Origin: Stachybotrys elegans
Lineage: Eukaryota; Ascomycota; Sordariomycetes; Hypocreales; Stachybotryaceae
Assembly (NCBI GenBank): GCA_020746835.1
Contig: JAGPNK010000008.1
Location: 1 to 64,000, forward strand
Direction of reading: 5' to 3'
DNA: 64,000 bases
Below the pieces are notes generated by a model. The model was given only the letters and a program-made list of their open reading frames with translations. It had not been told where the DNA came from and did not search any database. Made by a program: the position numbers and the translations under genes. How positions within the stretch are numbered: the stretch's first letter is position 1; every line of letters starts with the position of its first letter. Below, in pieces: positions 38,685 through 50,821 of the stretch.

Positions 38685-41600
38685 ATGACCGAGCCAATGG
38701 CTTCGCAGACTCGTTCTCCTCTCGCTGAAGCAACCAACCGTATTAACTCCTCTATCCCCGTCTCGGATCGCTCGCAAGACAAATCGCACAATCGCGTCAT
38801 TGTCACCGCGGCTTCGGATGTTCTTGTCGACCGTTCGAGACCACCGGCAGCTCGCAAGTCAAACCGTGCCAGTCAGGCCACTCATCGAGTAACCTCAGCT
38901 CCTATCCACCCTTCTGATGCGCTTTCGTCCCATGGGCCCGTTCCTGCGGTTAGCAAAATCGTCGAAGATGACCGCAGGCTATCGCAGGCCTCAAACAACT
39001 CCAACTCCAGTGGCCGGAGCAAGCAAGGTTACAAGACACACATTGGGCCCTGGCAGCTTGGCAGAACCTTGGGCAAAGGCTCCTCGGCCCGGGTGCGCTT
39101 GTGCCGTCACGTCAACACAGGCCAGCTCGCCGCTGTGAAGATCGTTAACCGTCGAATGGCAAGTTTGGTGCAAGACAGCAGTCTCGCTGCACTGAGCAAG
39201 TGGGACAGCAGTCTGCCAGATTCTCCCAATGGCGAGATGCGTGTGCCCATGGCGATCGAGCGTGAGGTTGCGATCCTCAAGTTGATTGAACACCCGAATA
39301 TCATGAAGCTCTACGACATCTGGGAGAATCGATCAGAGATGTATTGTCCCCTGAATTGCATGAATGTTCGTATGGCTAACCTTCAACTCCAGTTACCTCA
39401 TCCTCGAGTACGTTGACCAAGGTGATCTCTTCACCTTCATCAACACCAAGGGGAAGCTGTCGGAAGAGGTCACCCTCTACTTCTTTCGTCAAATCATAAG
39501 CGCTATGACTTACTGCCATGCTTTCAAAATCTGCCATAGAGATCTGAAGCCCGAGAATATCCTCATCACCTCGGACCTCCAGATCAAGATTGCCGACTTC
39601 GGCATGGCAGCATTGCACCAGACAGATACTCATCAACTGGCTACTGCTTGTGGAAGCCCGCACTACGCAGCCCCTGAGCTCCTCAAAAACTACCAGTACC
39701 GCGGTGACAAAGCTGACATCTGGAGCATGGGAGTCATTCTGTATGCCATGCTATCGGCTACTCTTCCCTTTGATGACCCCGATATACGGGTTATGATGTC
39801 CAAGACAAAGAAGGGTCACTACGAGATGCCAAGATGCATCAGCCCCGAGGCTGAGGATCTCATTCGCCGTATGCTGCAGGTCAACCCCGATCGTCGAATC
39901 TCGCTCAAGGAGATCTGGAAACACCCCCTCGTCCAGCGGTACAATTACTTTGATCACTTTGGCGACCAAAGCTGGGAGCTCCCAGACACTCGTAAGGGGT
40001 TTCAACACACTCCAGTGATGAAGAGCGAGATCGATCCCCAGCTACTGCGGCAACTTCGTTCCATGTGGCACATGTTCAGCGAGGGTGATTTGGCCCTGAA
40101 GCTGTCATGCGATGAGTAAGTTGCGTCCTCTACCTTGACTCTGACTCCACTAACCCGTGAAGACCAAACGACCAAAAGGCATTCTATTGGCTGCTGCATA
40201 GCTATCGCGAGAAACAGCTGGAGGACTTTAAACCGGAGCTTTCACACTCCATGAGCGACTACCATCATCTCAAGCCGGGTGTGTGGAGGAAGCGGTTTTC
40301 GACTTGCGAGTTTGCACAACCCCATGCCAACGGACAAGGAAGATCGATATCTCGATTCACGGTCATTTCCACCACGGCAGAAACTGAGGCTGAGACAGTG
40401 AAGAGTTACGACCCGTATCGAAGCAGCAATATGCTTCAGTCGTCGAACTCTCGTATCACTCCAACCAAGATAACTATTCATCGTGATGGTCAATCAGGGA
40501 TCAAGCCTTCTGTCTCTCAGTCAACTAGGCAAGGCAATACATCTCAGCATGCTAGACCACCAACCCGCAGGGGGTCCGCATTGCCTCCACAATCATCTCG
40601 AGGGTCCATGGCATCCACGCAAGGCAATCACCAAGGTGTGTACCGTGGCCGTGAGCCTACACGAGGGAGACTGCGCATCAGATCTGGACGAACAAGAGGC
40701 AAATCAAGCTCCGTGAAACAACTTCACCAAGCAACCCAGCGAAATTCGGTCAAGCCCATCAGGAGATACAACTCCTTGAATCGTGTTCACAAAACTCGCT
40801 CGCAGCATTCGTCGAAGCGTCAGCCTCTCACTTACATACCTCTCCTCGCCGAGGGTGAGCAGGTCAAAATTGAAGGGAAGAAGGCATCCGCCTTGCTCAA
40901 CGACGAGCTGCGAAAATTTAGCAGCACAATCGCCAAAGACTTGGATGAGGCATTCAAGAGCTCCTTGGTTGAAGATGTATCCTTTGCCAGTTCACTGACA
41001 GAATGTGGGAAGCACTGGCGTGCCTCCAGAATATCTCTTATCTCGCAGCCCGAGACTGAAAAGTCGCCGGATCTGCCATCTGATCCGAACAAGGCTTGGG
41101 ATAAACGTCCGTTGCCACCAATTCCTACCGATGATTCGCGCAGCTTCTCAACGGCAACAGCCGAACCCGCAGACAATGCATCAGCACGAAGCAAGAGGCT
41201 TTCGGTTCCAAGCATTGTACATAATGGAAGGAGAATCTTTTCCACGCCTACATCAAGCCAGGTCATGAAGAGGGCAGTAGCCACACTTCCATCCATTGGC
41301 GAGCATAGGGCTTCCACCGACAAGACTCGAGTAGTGTCAGCGCCACCACGTACCCCAGTCAAACCTTCAGATGGTGTCGATCGAGGATTGGACTACCTCA
41401 GTAAGGCCGAACATACCATACGGGTTGTGCATTCGCCATCAAGTCCGGTCAAGGCCCCCGAACCTCTCAAGATACGCAAAAAGGTGTCCAATGCCCATGT
41501 GAGCAGCGGCGTGGATGTCTCTCTTCCCATGGAGAAGGAAATCGAGGAGGCACGAATCTATTCTGTCTCCAAAGCCTCGCTCGACAATATCAAGAAGAGA

Positions 41601-42457
41601 AAGAAGAGCTCTTGGTTCAAGCGCTCGTCGAAGAGAGAATCAGAGAAAAGACCAAGCAGCACTGAAATAGCCGACGAAAGAATGTCCACTGCCTCCAGCG
41701 ACCAAAAACTGAACACTTCGTTCAGAGCTGGAGATGGAGGCTCGAAAAGGAAGCCCTTTAACTTCCCATTCTGGAAGAGTAATAGGAGCAGAGATTCGGC
41801 GTTGATGGTTGAAGGTGAGAAGCCCCGGACCTAATAGTGAGGCATATCTGACGTGTGAAGATACAGATGAGTACATTGCATTGCAGAAGAGCGATAAGCC
41901 TTCTTCTGTCAGCCGTGTGATTAATTTTGCAGCCGAGAAGGATAAAGAGCACTATGCAAACAGAAACATCGAGGTTAAGCAGAGCTGGATTGCAAAGCTC
42001 TTCCGTGTCAAGCCAGCAACCAGTCATTTATGCATGGAGATTTCGCGCAAGCGAGCGCGACAGGAAATTGCGCTTCTGCTTCGCGGATGGCGCAAGTATG
42101 GTATCCGTCAAGTCCAGGTCGACAAAGGTCGGAACATCGTCTTTGCCCGAGTGGCTGCTGAAAATCGTGGGTGCCCTCCCCTTGTGAGACGACCAGAGAT
42201 CATGGCTGACAACAGTTACAGACCTCCGAATGAAGGAAGTCGAGTTTGCGGCTGAGATAATGACCGTCATCGAACACGGAACAAGGAACCAGCTCAGCAT
42301 CGTCCGCTTCACACAGGAACGCGGCGCCGCCAGCAGCTTCTACAAGGTTGCCGACACCATGAAGATGGTGTTCAGGGCCCGGGGTCTCCTGGTGACAGAC
42401 AGGCGAAAGCAAAAAATGATGATCAAAACGCTGAACTCGACTTCAGGGGAGATCTAG
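38685..42457 (+). CDS. Gin4/Hsl1 (Nim1-related) septin/cell-cycle protein kinase
   Basis: Five exons (38685-39340, 39393-40115, 40163-41814, 41861-42166, 42222-42457) with introns of 52, 47, 46 and 55 bp encode 1190 residues. The kinase domain runs from about residue 120 to 390, with G-loop LGKGSSARV (129-137), K152, catalytic HRD (267-269), DFG (287-289) and CGSPHYAAPE at the activation segment. A long basic, Ser-rich disordered tail follows. The final ~130 residues (from ARQEIALLLRGWRKYGI) fit the fungal KA1-like membrane-binding domain. This layout is shared by yeast Gin4, Kcc4 and Hsl1 and fission-yeast Cdr2. These kinases organise septins at the cortex and inhibit Swe1/Wee1. Intron 1 uses a less common GTATTG donor; its GGCTAACC branch site and the restored Y-L-I-L-E-Y frame support it. 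Which paralogue it is (Gin4 or Hsl1) is not decided here. Confidence 0.93.
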
Positions 42458-44103
42458 CCAGAGGTCAGCACTACAGTTTGGAGCTTTCATCACGACATAA
42501 TGTTTATTCGAAACACGGGCGAGTCACCAGAGCAGATTACCCCGACAAAGGACTCCGGGGCTGACGATCAGATGTCCGGTATTGCTTGGGCTGGAAAGGT
42601 TTCGTTTTCATCAGCTACACTTTGTTCCTTTTTCTTTCTCTTTCCCTACATTCTGCATGTCGTGTCGTGTCTTGTCGAGTTGCTGCGTGCAGGCCGGGAT
42701 GCACTCATACGTATCAATCATTGATTTTACTAGTAATGTTGGATTGGCTCCGGATTGAATGCGTTGGTTTGGACTTCTACACATCTTGGAGGACTGAAGT
42801 TGGATCCGCCAGACCAGTAATGGCCCTTCTTGCGAGAAATCCATAGCTTACACCGGACGGAGCTTGTACATAGCTGTAGCCCAATTCAAGTCTGCTGCGT
42901 ACAATTACCGGCACATAAGCCTATCCATATTATGAACCTCCTGATCCCCAATCCCATTGTGACCATGGAGCTAACCTTGAGTGAGACCAGGGGCGGTAAG
43001 ACGGGATGGGTGCTCTTGTCCGATCGGGATGCGAAATTGCGGCATCAGGTATCGGGAATGGCGAGTTATACGAACCAGGCACAGTCCGGGCATGCTGCTA
43101 TATGAGGGACAGTGACGAAAAAGCGATGTCTCACGTATTGGGCATCCTATTGCACAGTGTTATACTGGAATGTCTAGCCCAACGAGGAATCTTGTCTGTA
43201 AATCCAGCCCGTCTGGGATACTGTCTCTCCCCTGGCCGAGTTGAGACAATTCTCTCAGCACACGCCTCCCATTTCCCGCTTCCTTTCCTCTTCCTTCTTA
43301 TCCTCCCTTCCTCCCTGTATAGTACAATATACCCCTTCCGGAAAAACGGAAAGCGGGGGAGGAGGAGGGGGATAATCATTTCATCGGATGGGATGAGAGA
43401 GAGGGTACGAGACAGGCTCCATGAGACATGACGGGCCTACGCATGCTCCGTCTCGCGAGCTAGCGACAAGGCGGAGCGGGTAAGCCGCCGCCGCCGTTCG
43501 CCGTTGGGATGTCTCTGGCTGGACCGGTAAGGGCCTGTTCTAGTCGCGGTCGAGAACCCTCGCCACCTGGAGACTTGGGGCAGGCTAGCGGGTGGATGTC
43601 ATGGCTGGAGAGAATGGCCGTGGGAAGAGGGGGGCGCGCGCCGACGCTTGGCGGATGTAGGGGGTGGCGCGAGGTACATAATAAGGTGCAGAGAGATAGA
43701 CGCTCCCATGGGGTTAATTATGAGCGGCGAGAGAGGGAGAGAGTCGCTCAGGGGTCACGATAACGCTCAGCGGCTTTGTCTGTCTCCCTCCCCCCCCCTG
43801 AAGCGACCGGACCGGAAGTGCAGGCAGGTGCAGCTGTACAGAGACAGTGGCTACCTCCTTGGAGTCAGACAAGCATGGGGGATGGAAGAGCGCCCTTGCA
43901 GAAAAGATGCAACGAGAACAGAAAGAAATGCAAGTGGAACAAGTATCGGTATGAGAAAGGCAGGTCTACTCGAGTCCCCCCCTGGAGGGAGGCATCGGGT
44001 CCTTCAGCCGCTTCGTCCCACTCTCTCTCGCGCGCGCGGGAGGGGGGGACAAAATATACATGTGTGCTGTAACTTGGCCGGAGCTTGAGGTGGTTTCTCG
44101 CAT

Positions 44104-44137
44104 GGGCTGGGCTGTGCTGGGCTGTGCTGGGCTGTGC
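44104..44137. repeat. Tandem GGGCTGTGCT repeat
   Basis: About three copies of a 10-bp unit lie in intergenic DNA. No function is apparent. Confidence 0.8.
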
Positions 44138-47100
44138 CCCAAGGGGAACTTCGTCTCGATGATATTAAGGACAAATCACGTTGGACAAGACGCCCAGGGG
44201 ACGTCAAGGCAGAGAGAGCCCTATCCCGGTGTGCCTTCTGCGCCTTGACATCATACATGGCTTCGATGTTACATCGTGCGGTGCCGGCGGGATTGAAACT
44301 TGAAACGTCTGCACAGTGTTCCTTTCGATAGGTGCTGGGCTTTCTTTTTCTCCCCTCTCCCCTTCACCTCCTTTAACCCCCCCTCCTTGTCTTGGATGAG
44401 CAGCAGACCGACTACCGGTGGGAGATCAGACTCTCCTTTCGGCCAAGGAAGGGTGCGTGAGACGGGCGAGTATAGCCCACACTCTGGCGCTTCTCCTTCG
44501 TGGACTGTGACCAGGCCGCCGCCAGACCTCTCGCCTCGGGAGGAGTGCGCGCGGCCAGAGTGAGCTGGCGCGCGTGATGTGCCTGTATCTCTTTGCCTGC
44601 CCCCTTGCTTGCGAGCATGTCTTTCTTTTTTTCCTTTCAAGCCTTTCCGATCTGCATGTTCCCGAATGCAACGTACATATATAGAAGAAAAAGAAGCAAC
44701 AAGACCCGGAATAGGAGTAGAGCGTGTCTTGCTGTGATGTGTAAGATGCATGGCTACAGCCGGGATATTGAGGCCTGAACCCTGTCGCCTCTATTTTTTT
44801 TTGTCTTTCTTCCTCTTGTTCTTTCCTCTCTGAGGCTATCCATACAAATGGCTGTCCCGTGTCGTTCCAGCTGGGACTCGGGTAGTGCAGGTGATTGTTC
44901 TTGTCATTCCAATCTTTTGACCTTTGATGGAGGGATCGCCACAGGGATGGCTGACAGAGCTGATCCTGGTCAGTATGAAGGGGTGATCGTCGTCTAGTGG
45001 GAGCGGATGGCTTGGTGCCGTCTCCACCGCCGAGCCAGCTTTGGTGCTTGACATGGCCAATCTGGGGGGCTGTCTCGAGCATGGCTGGGCTGGCCAGGCC
45101 ACGATCCCATGGGCACGGGACGCGGGAGAAGGAATCGAAGTCGTGGACGATGGCGTAGTGGGTGGTGGAAGGGGATGAGATGGTGGTGGTGCCGGTGGCC
45201 TCGCGCTCCATTTCGAATCCATGTCATCCATGAGCGCCAGGAGAGGATGTGATCAATGATGCAGCTGCTCGGCAGGGGTGTTCACATGCGTAATTCCAGC
45301 ACAGCCAGTGCAGCCGCCGAGTGCGAAGTATTATGTGCCAGACCGCAGGGATGCACCTCGCTCGAAGACAAGGAAGCACGTCGCTGCAGGCTTTTCCATC
45401 TTTTCTCGCTCAGCTCGCTTGCAACAAAACGAAACGACTCCCGGGCCACGTGTGCTCACCCGCGCGCGTGGGCCATGTTCCTGTTCCTCCCAGTGACGCA
45501 GGTACTGGCTGCCCGCCATGTCTTCCACGTCTTGCCGCCGGCAATCTGTCGACTCCTTGGAGCACACCTTTGGCATCGCTCACCTGCGGTCCGGAGTGAC
45601 CACCCTACCCTACCCTACCCTCGCTCGACATGGTTACTGTCGTACAAGCTTGGCTGCTTGGGACAATGTTATTCCCTAACTCCGACACAACTTCTTTCGG
45701 GTCACCTTGGTCTCATATCTCGAGGCAATACGAGATTTGCAGTGATGCCATTTTCGGCATTGAGCATCGTGGAAGCGAGAAGAGAAGAGGCAGCCGAGTA
45801 TTCGCATCAAAGGCCAAGCGCCGCAACCACTGTTTGTTCCAATCATGTTCCAGTCACCTTTCTCTTATTGCGGAACATAACCTACGTTTCGAGCATCGAG
45901 TCATGCAGATCGTCGACTATCCCAATCAATGTACACTCGATTGTTCAGGTCGTACCACAATGCCCAATTATTGGGATGCCATTTCGACAGACCAAGACCT
46001 TGCCGGGTAAAGCCTGTCCATGTCCGTAACAAACCAGATGTCTGGGCAATGTCGGAAGCGAGCCCAATGAGCCTCGACAAGCCAGTATTCGGGGACAGGT
46101 GGGAGAGTCTGCGAACGGCGCTTTAACAGGGTATACTATGCACTTCACCCATCCCCTGGATGGATGGGCAAGGAGACTTTACAGCACTGCGGCTGCCATC
46201 GAAAATGAAGATAATTTCTCGCGCCCTTCTTGGCGCGGTGACACTCTCTGGATTGGGTGTATGCATGAATGGAACCCACTCGATGTCTTCATCCTGTAAG
46301 GCCAGCCCTCGCCACCCTTGCCTTGAACTACCGTTTCACAAAGAGCAAATTCCGCGGTAGGGCAGCCATGGAAATCTTGGTGGCTATGGCAGCTGAGTTC
46401 GTGGCGCCGTGGATGCTGCACGTAGCCGTTCCGCTATGACTGTTTAAGCACGTCTGCGGGATTATAAGGATATCAGTGGCGTTCTCCAAGAGTGGAACAA
46501 CAGGCTCGAAGCTGTTGAGCATCACCGCGAGCATCAGCTGCGAGCACTTCCTTTCGCTGCATTCCATGACAATATGTCAACTCCCACCTCAGCCAAAGCT
46601 GGACGTGGAGGGATGCATGTATTCGGCAAATCGTGTATGCTGCCACGATCCCTCGTGCGCATGGTCTTGGTGGTCCCTATGCTGATGCACAATCTCAGCC
46701 GCTCGCGTCACATGCACAACAATATGCCGGCTGGCACCCCTTTCCCCTCTGCTGGCTCGTTCTCTTCAATCATGTTTGGGCCTCCACCCAAGGATGGGGA
46801 TATGAAAATGGCGTATGACGAGAATAAGCAGAAAGCTGCCTGAGCGCAACTTACAGTCCTGTCAACGCTACCCGCTCGTAGCCAGCCTGATACTGGTACA
46901 TGATCACCCCCATCCCCCTTGATACACCGAACCCGTGTATGTACTTCTTAACGTCCTCCTCGGCTTAGCGAGCATTGGTAGAGCCGTCAAGTAATTTGCG
47001 ATGCCAGCAAATCAGCTTTCTAGATCAGCTTAGTATAAAGATAGTCTGAGCTTGCTTGTGGGAAAGCCATGTCAAGTCGAGTGGCCCATGCTGTAGAGGA

Positions 47101-50100
47101 GACATGCGTGACAGCCAACTTCGTCAAGCTAAGGGCTGGCTGTGCATAGACTCCATACGGGTGGTTTTCAGCCCCAGGGGTTGTTGCTTTGGGCACTCTT
47201 TCGTCGTGCCAATGCGGAAAACTGGTGCTTTGTCTTTAGTCCGCGCATCTGTGCATACGAGTCCGTTCGTTCTGTACGACTCCTTGGAAGCGAAATACTG
47301 GCATGATTCCACGGCAGTCTCAATGAGACTGCGTTTGCGAGGCTCGACCGCATCCTGCCATGAGCATTGTTGTAAATAACGGACTTGCATCCGCTGACGG
47401 TCCTCATCCCGTACCAGTCGTGAAGCATTGGTGAGTCTACGTACTTCAGGAGAGAACAGCCAAGCCCAAGCCCAAACATAAAGCCCATGTCTGACATGGA
47501 GACAAGTATTTCACAGTCCCTGAATTTGGCATTCAAAGCCCAGCACAGGCAGGTGGGTGGCAAATCCCATCGACGCTCAGTTGTCTCCACAGGCCATAAG
47601 CCGAAACACAAGGATGAATCCATGGGCCGGTGAATTCTCAATTGATAGGTAACAAATTGTACTGTGCATCTTGGTTTGTCGGTATCTGTCGGTTAGCAAG
47701 GGAAGATCTGTCGAACAGCTACCAGAAATGGCGAGTCGACAGAGGTTTCATGCGCCGCTAGCTCCCATAGAAGAGGAGGGAAGAGAGGGAAGAGAGGGAA
47801 AAAACAGACCCATTTCTTGGGCGACAGAAAACTAGCCCCGAGACCTTGTATTCAGCTCCCCATTCTCCTCTCTGAACTAAGATCGTTCCAAGCATTAAGC
47901 TCTGCTCGCGTATTGTCGACCGGTGGAGGAGCTAAGATCGTCGCCCCTTAAGGTGGAAGGGCCAGAACTAGTGGACCAGGACCACTCTTGGATCGACTGT
48001 GGCGGCGGCTTTCCGCAGCCTCTGTAGGGGCTATTCCGTGGTCTATGCTTAATTTGGCATCGGCAGGCTTGCGTTGACACTAGCAAACGCATTTCCGCTT
48101 GGGCTACTCCGTTGTTGCGTGGTATCTCGTGGGGTTGGGACCTCGATCGTCACCTCCATATGAGACTTTGGTTCGATATAGGCGGCCCATCGCCGCCACG
48201 CATACTCCGAGTGCATCGCCTCCGATGTCCATGGCATACGTGATCGGTGAGCAGCGGTTGCAAGCGAGGTTCTGCCAGAACATGCCCGCCTCGATGCGTG
48301 ACAGGCGAAAGTAACACTCATAATTAATAGCAGATAATAGGAAGGATGACATCCGACATTCCGGTCCCCTAAAGAGTTAGGATGAGCCGCTCTGATCCAG
48401 CTTTGTGCTTTCCAGGGTTTTCTTGGGCGAATCCGATGCTTCACAAACCCTGTCAGCCCACGTTGCGTGGCAGTGTCACACAGACCATTCGCTCCGGGTA
48501 TGTAGTGGGCAATAGATGATGCTGATGCCCACCTGTTACGCAGCCGCCAATGTCAGTGTGATACGGATCAGACGCGCAGCCGCGGCAATGACTAACTCTC
48601 TCATAATCAGTTCATCCGATCACGGTGGCTGGCATAATGAGTTTAGCAATATCCCTTGCTGGGATGATCTGACTCAACCCTGGCAATACCAGCTGCTTGT
48701 TGCGTGCTCCATATCCGTACTCTGCTCGGAGTACTGAGGATTAGGCGCTGGTGCGTTATCGATATGGAGCCCATCACGCAGCATGGTGCTGGTGCGGCTG
48801 AACTTCAGCTTCGGGTTCGTCTGAAACTGACTTGTGCACGAAAACACATCCTGGATCGAACTCGGATATGAATCTGCACTTGGGGGAGAAAGAGAGGAGG
48901 GAGGGAACTGCAGGGGGTTTGTTGTGGGTCGATAATGACACGGCGGAATGCAATGCAACGCTGACCTCCATGGATCCCAAGCGATCCAAGGTCATAACCA
49001 CGTTTTTTATGGACTTGACTCGATCTGGGAGCGGGTGAGGGTCCATCGGAGTAATTAGCAAGGATGAGGCCAGTTGGAGCTGGCTTGCCTATAACAGCAA
49101 TTTACCGTCATCCCCATCAGGCACGAGGCACAGTGATGCTGATTGGCAAGTATGCCTCATCAGCGGGGGGAGGAAGAAGAGTTGAAGATCGGCCAAAGCC
49201 CCCGTGGTTGCGGTGTAGCATGCCAAGCATGGAGTGAAAAGAGGCAAGCTGGGCGAGAGGAGAGAAATGAAGGGTATCGCCTGAAATCCTTGCCTTCGTG
49301 TCCTAAGATCAGGGTTTGTTATTCAGGTACTGCTGAATGCATGATTAGCGCCTGTATTGAGAACACCATAAACCATGTATGTACATTACCTACGGCCAGG
49401 CGCAAGAAGCCTCTCCCGCGCCCTGTCATTGCTAGCCGGTGTGACATGCTAGTCAGTTGGTTTGGTTGGTCGGGTCTCGGGTGATGCGTCAAGGGTTAGC
49501 TGGATGTAGTTCGCTCGGCGGCGTCCGGTAGCAAATCTCTAGGTGGTGGGTGGTGGATGCCCTGGTCCATACTCCTTTCACCCCCTCCTGGTCGTTATCA
49601 TTGTCGTTTGATACAGTTGGACTGGGTCCTGAGTCGACCCAATTGGTATCGTATCACAGGTTGTGCACGCTCCGAGGCATGTTCTCTCTAACAGCGCATC
49701 ACTCCCCACTATAGCGAAGCAGTTAACCTGTACGAATCCTGGTCGCGTCCCCGTCAGCTGAATGCCTACCCTTGCACCAATGAGTCGAGGAACAAGGGGC
49801 ATGAGCGCGCGCGTGTGCACAGGAGACGTCAGGTTCCAAAGCCTCGTCCGGCTCTATTGTTTTCTCCAAGATGGGGGCTCCTGTTGCACGGTATCCAGGA
49901 GGCTGTTTGCGTTCCGTGGTTCGATCTGGAAGAGAGCATTCTACCCAGAAAGGTGCTGGAAGCGGCGTCCGATTCAGCCCGCAGTGAGCACTTCACAGTT
50001 CAATCGACGCAATATGGTTGCTCAGTAGGCCGGTGAAGTGAAATGAGAACAGATTTGAACCGGCCAAGCTCCTACCGCTTTTAGGGATGGATGCCAAGTT

Positions 50101-50419
50101 GTGGAATGAAGCGCTGAAAATGGGTTCTGTATCCCATGTCAACACTGGCAGATTAACGAAAGCGGAGGTGGATCTCCACCCCCTTCCTCCCCCCCCAATC
50201 GTACGTCCCTGATTATTGTCTTCCTCATTCCATCTCTTTTGCACGGGTAGACGTTGAGGCTGGTAGTTTCTGGTCCGGCGCAAGCAAGCGCCTTCGAACA
50301 TACGAGCATGCATGCAAAGCACACATTGAACCAATGGCAGATGCGGTTATTGCAGAGACACCTAGGCTGCAATTGACAGCACTATACCAAGTCGCGATCC
50401 CGGCCGCATCCGGGACGGG

Positions 50420-50821
50420 CTAGATCAGACCCAGGGAGCTGGGCCAGGTGAGAAGGACCCGTAGGCAGCCGTGACCCCGAGAAGTTGGTGGCTTGGTGCT
50501 GGCTAGGATCTCGACCTCCCTCCTGGCGGTTGATAAGACCATGATGGCGATGCAAAAGCATAAGGCAGATGGGATGGTCAAAGCATCAAGCCATGACGCG
50601 GCAGCTGTCCTATATGCAGGTGTGGATGCCTCCCATGTGGCCTTGGTCCAGTCCATCGACAAGCGTCCAGACAGCTTGGATGAACCGGCTAATGTGTTTC
50701 GATACGGCCCATCTCTCTTTGACACATCGGTTCGCATACCTCTCCAGAGCAAGTTCAAGTGGAGGAGGCTCCATTCTGTCACCAACACAATGGCAACCCC
50801 GGCAAGGGCCCACCCCTCCAT
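50420..50821 (-). CDS. Hypothetical ORF, weak support
   Basis: A single-exon frame of 133 residues starts at an ATG (50821) and ends with TAG. Two hydrophobic segments are present (near residues 4-15, WALAGVAIVLV, and about 90-103, IPSALCFCIAIMVL), so a small membrane protein is imaginable. There is no known domain, no clear promoter and no partner exon with good splice sites. The opposite strand is also open for 126 codons, which weakens the case. It may be chance within the gene-poor region. Confidence 0.15.
   Translation of the reverse strand: MEGWALAGVAIVLVTEWSLLHLNLLWRGMRTDVSKRDGPYRNTLAGSSKLSGRLSMDWTKATWEASTPAYRTAAASWLDALTIPSALCFCIAIMVLSTARREVEILASTKPPTSRGHGCLRVLLTWPSSLGLI

Noticed and set aside
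44426..45211. 261-codon minus-strand frame
   Set aside because: Composition is irregular (runs of His, Arg, Phe, Lys), a plus-strand low-complexity region underlies it, and no start context, domain or splice partner was seen.
45603..45621. CCCTA tandem units resembling a telomere repeat
   Set aside because: The unit is 5 bp (CCCTA), not TTAGGG/CCCTAA, has under four copies and lies in the interior; it is ordinary low complexity.
45256..46029. 257-codon plus-strand frame
   Set aside because: Rich in Cys/His/Arg with no domain; overlaps other open frames on the same strand; judged chance in G+C-balanced DNA.
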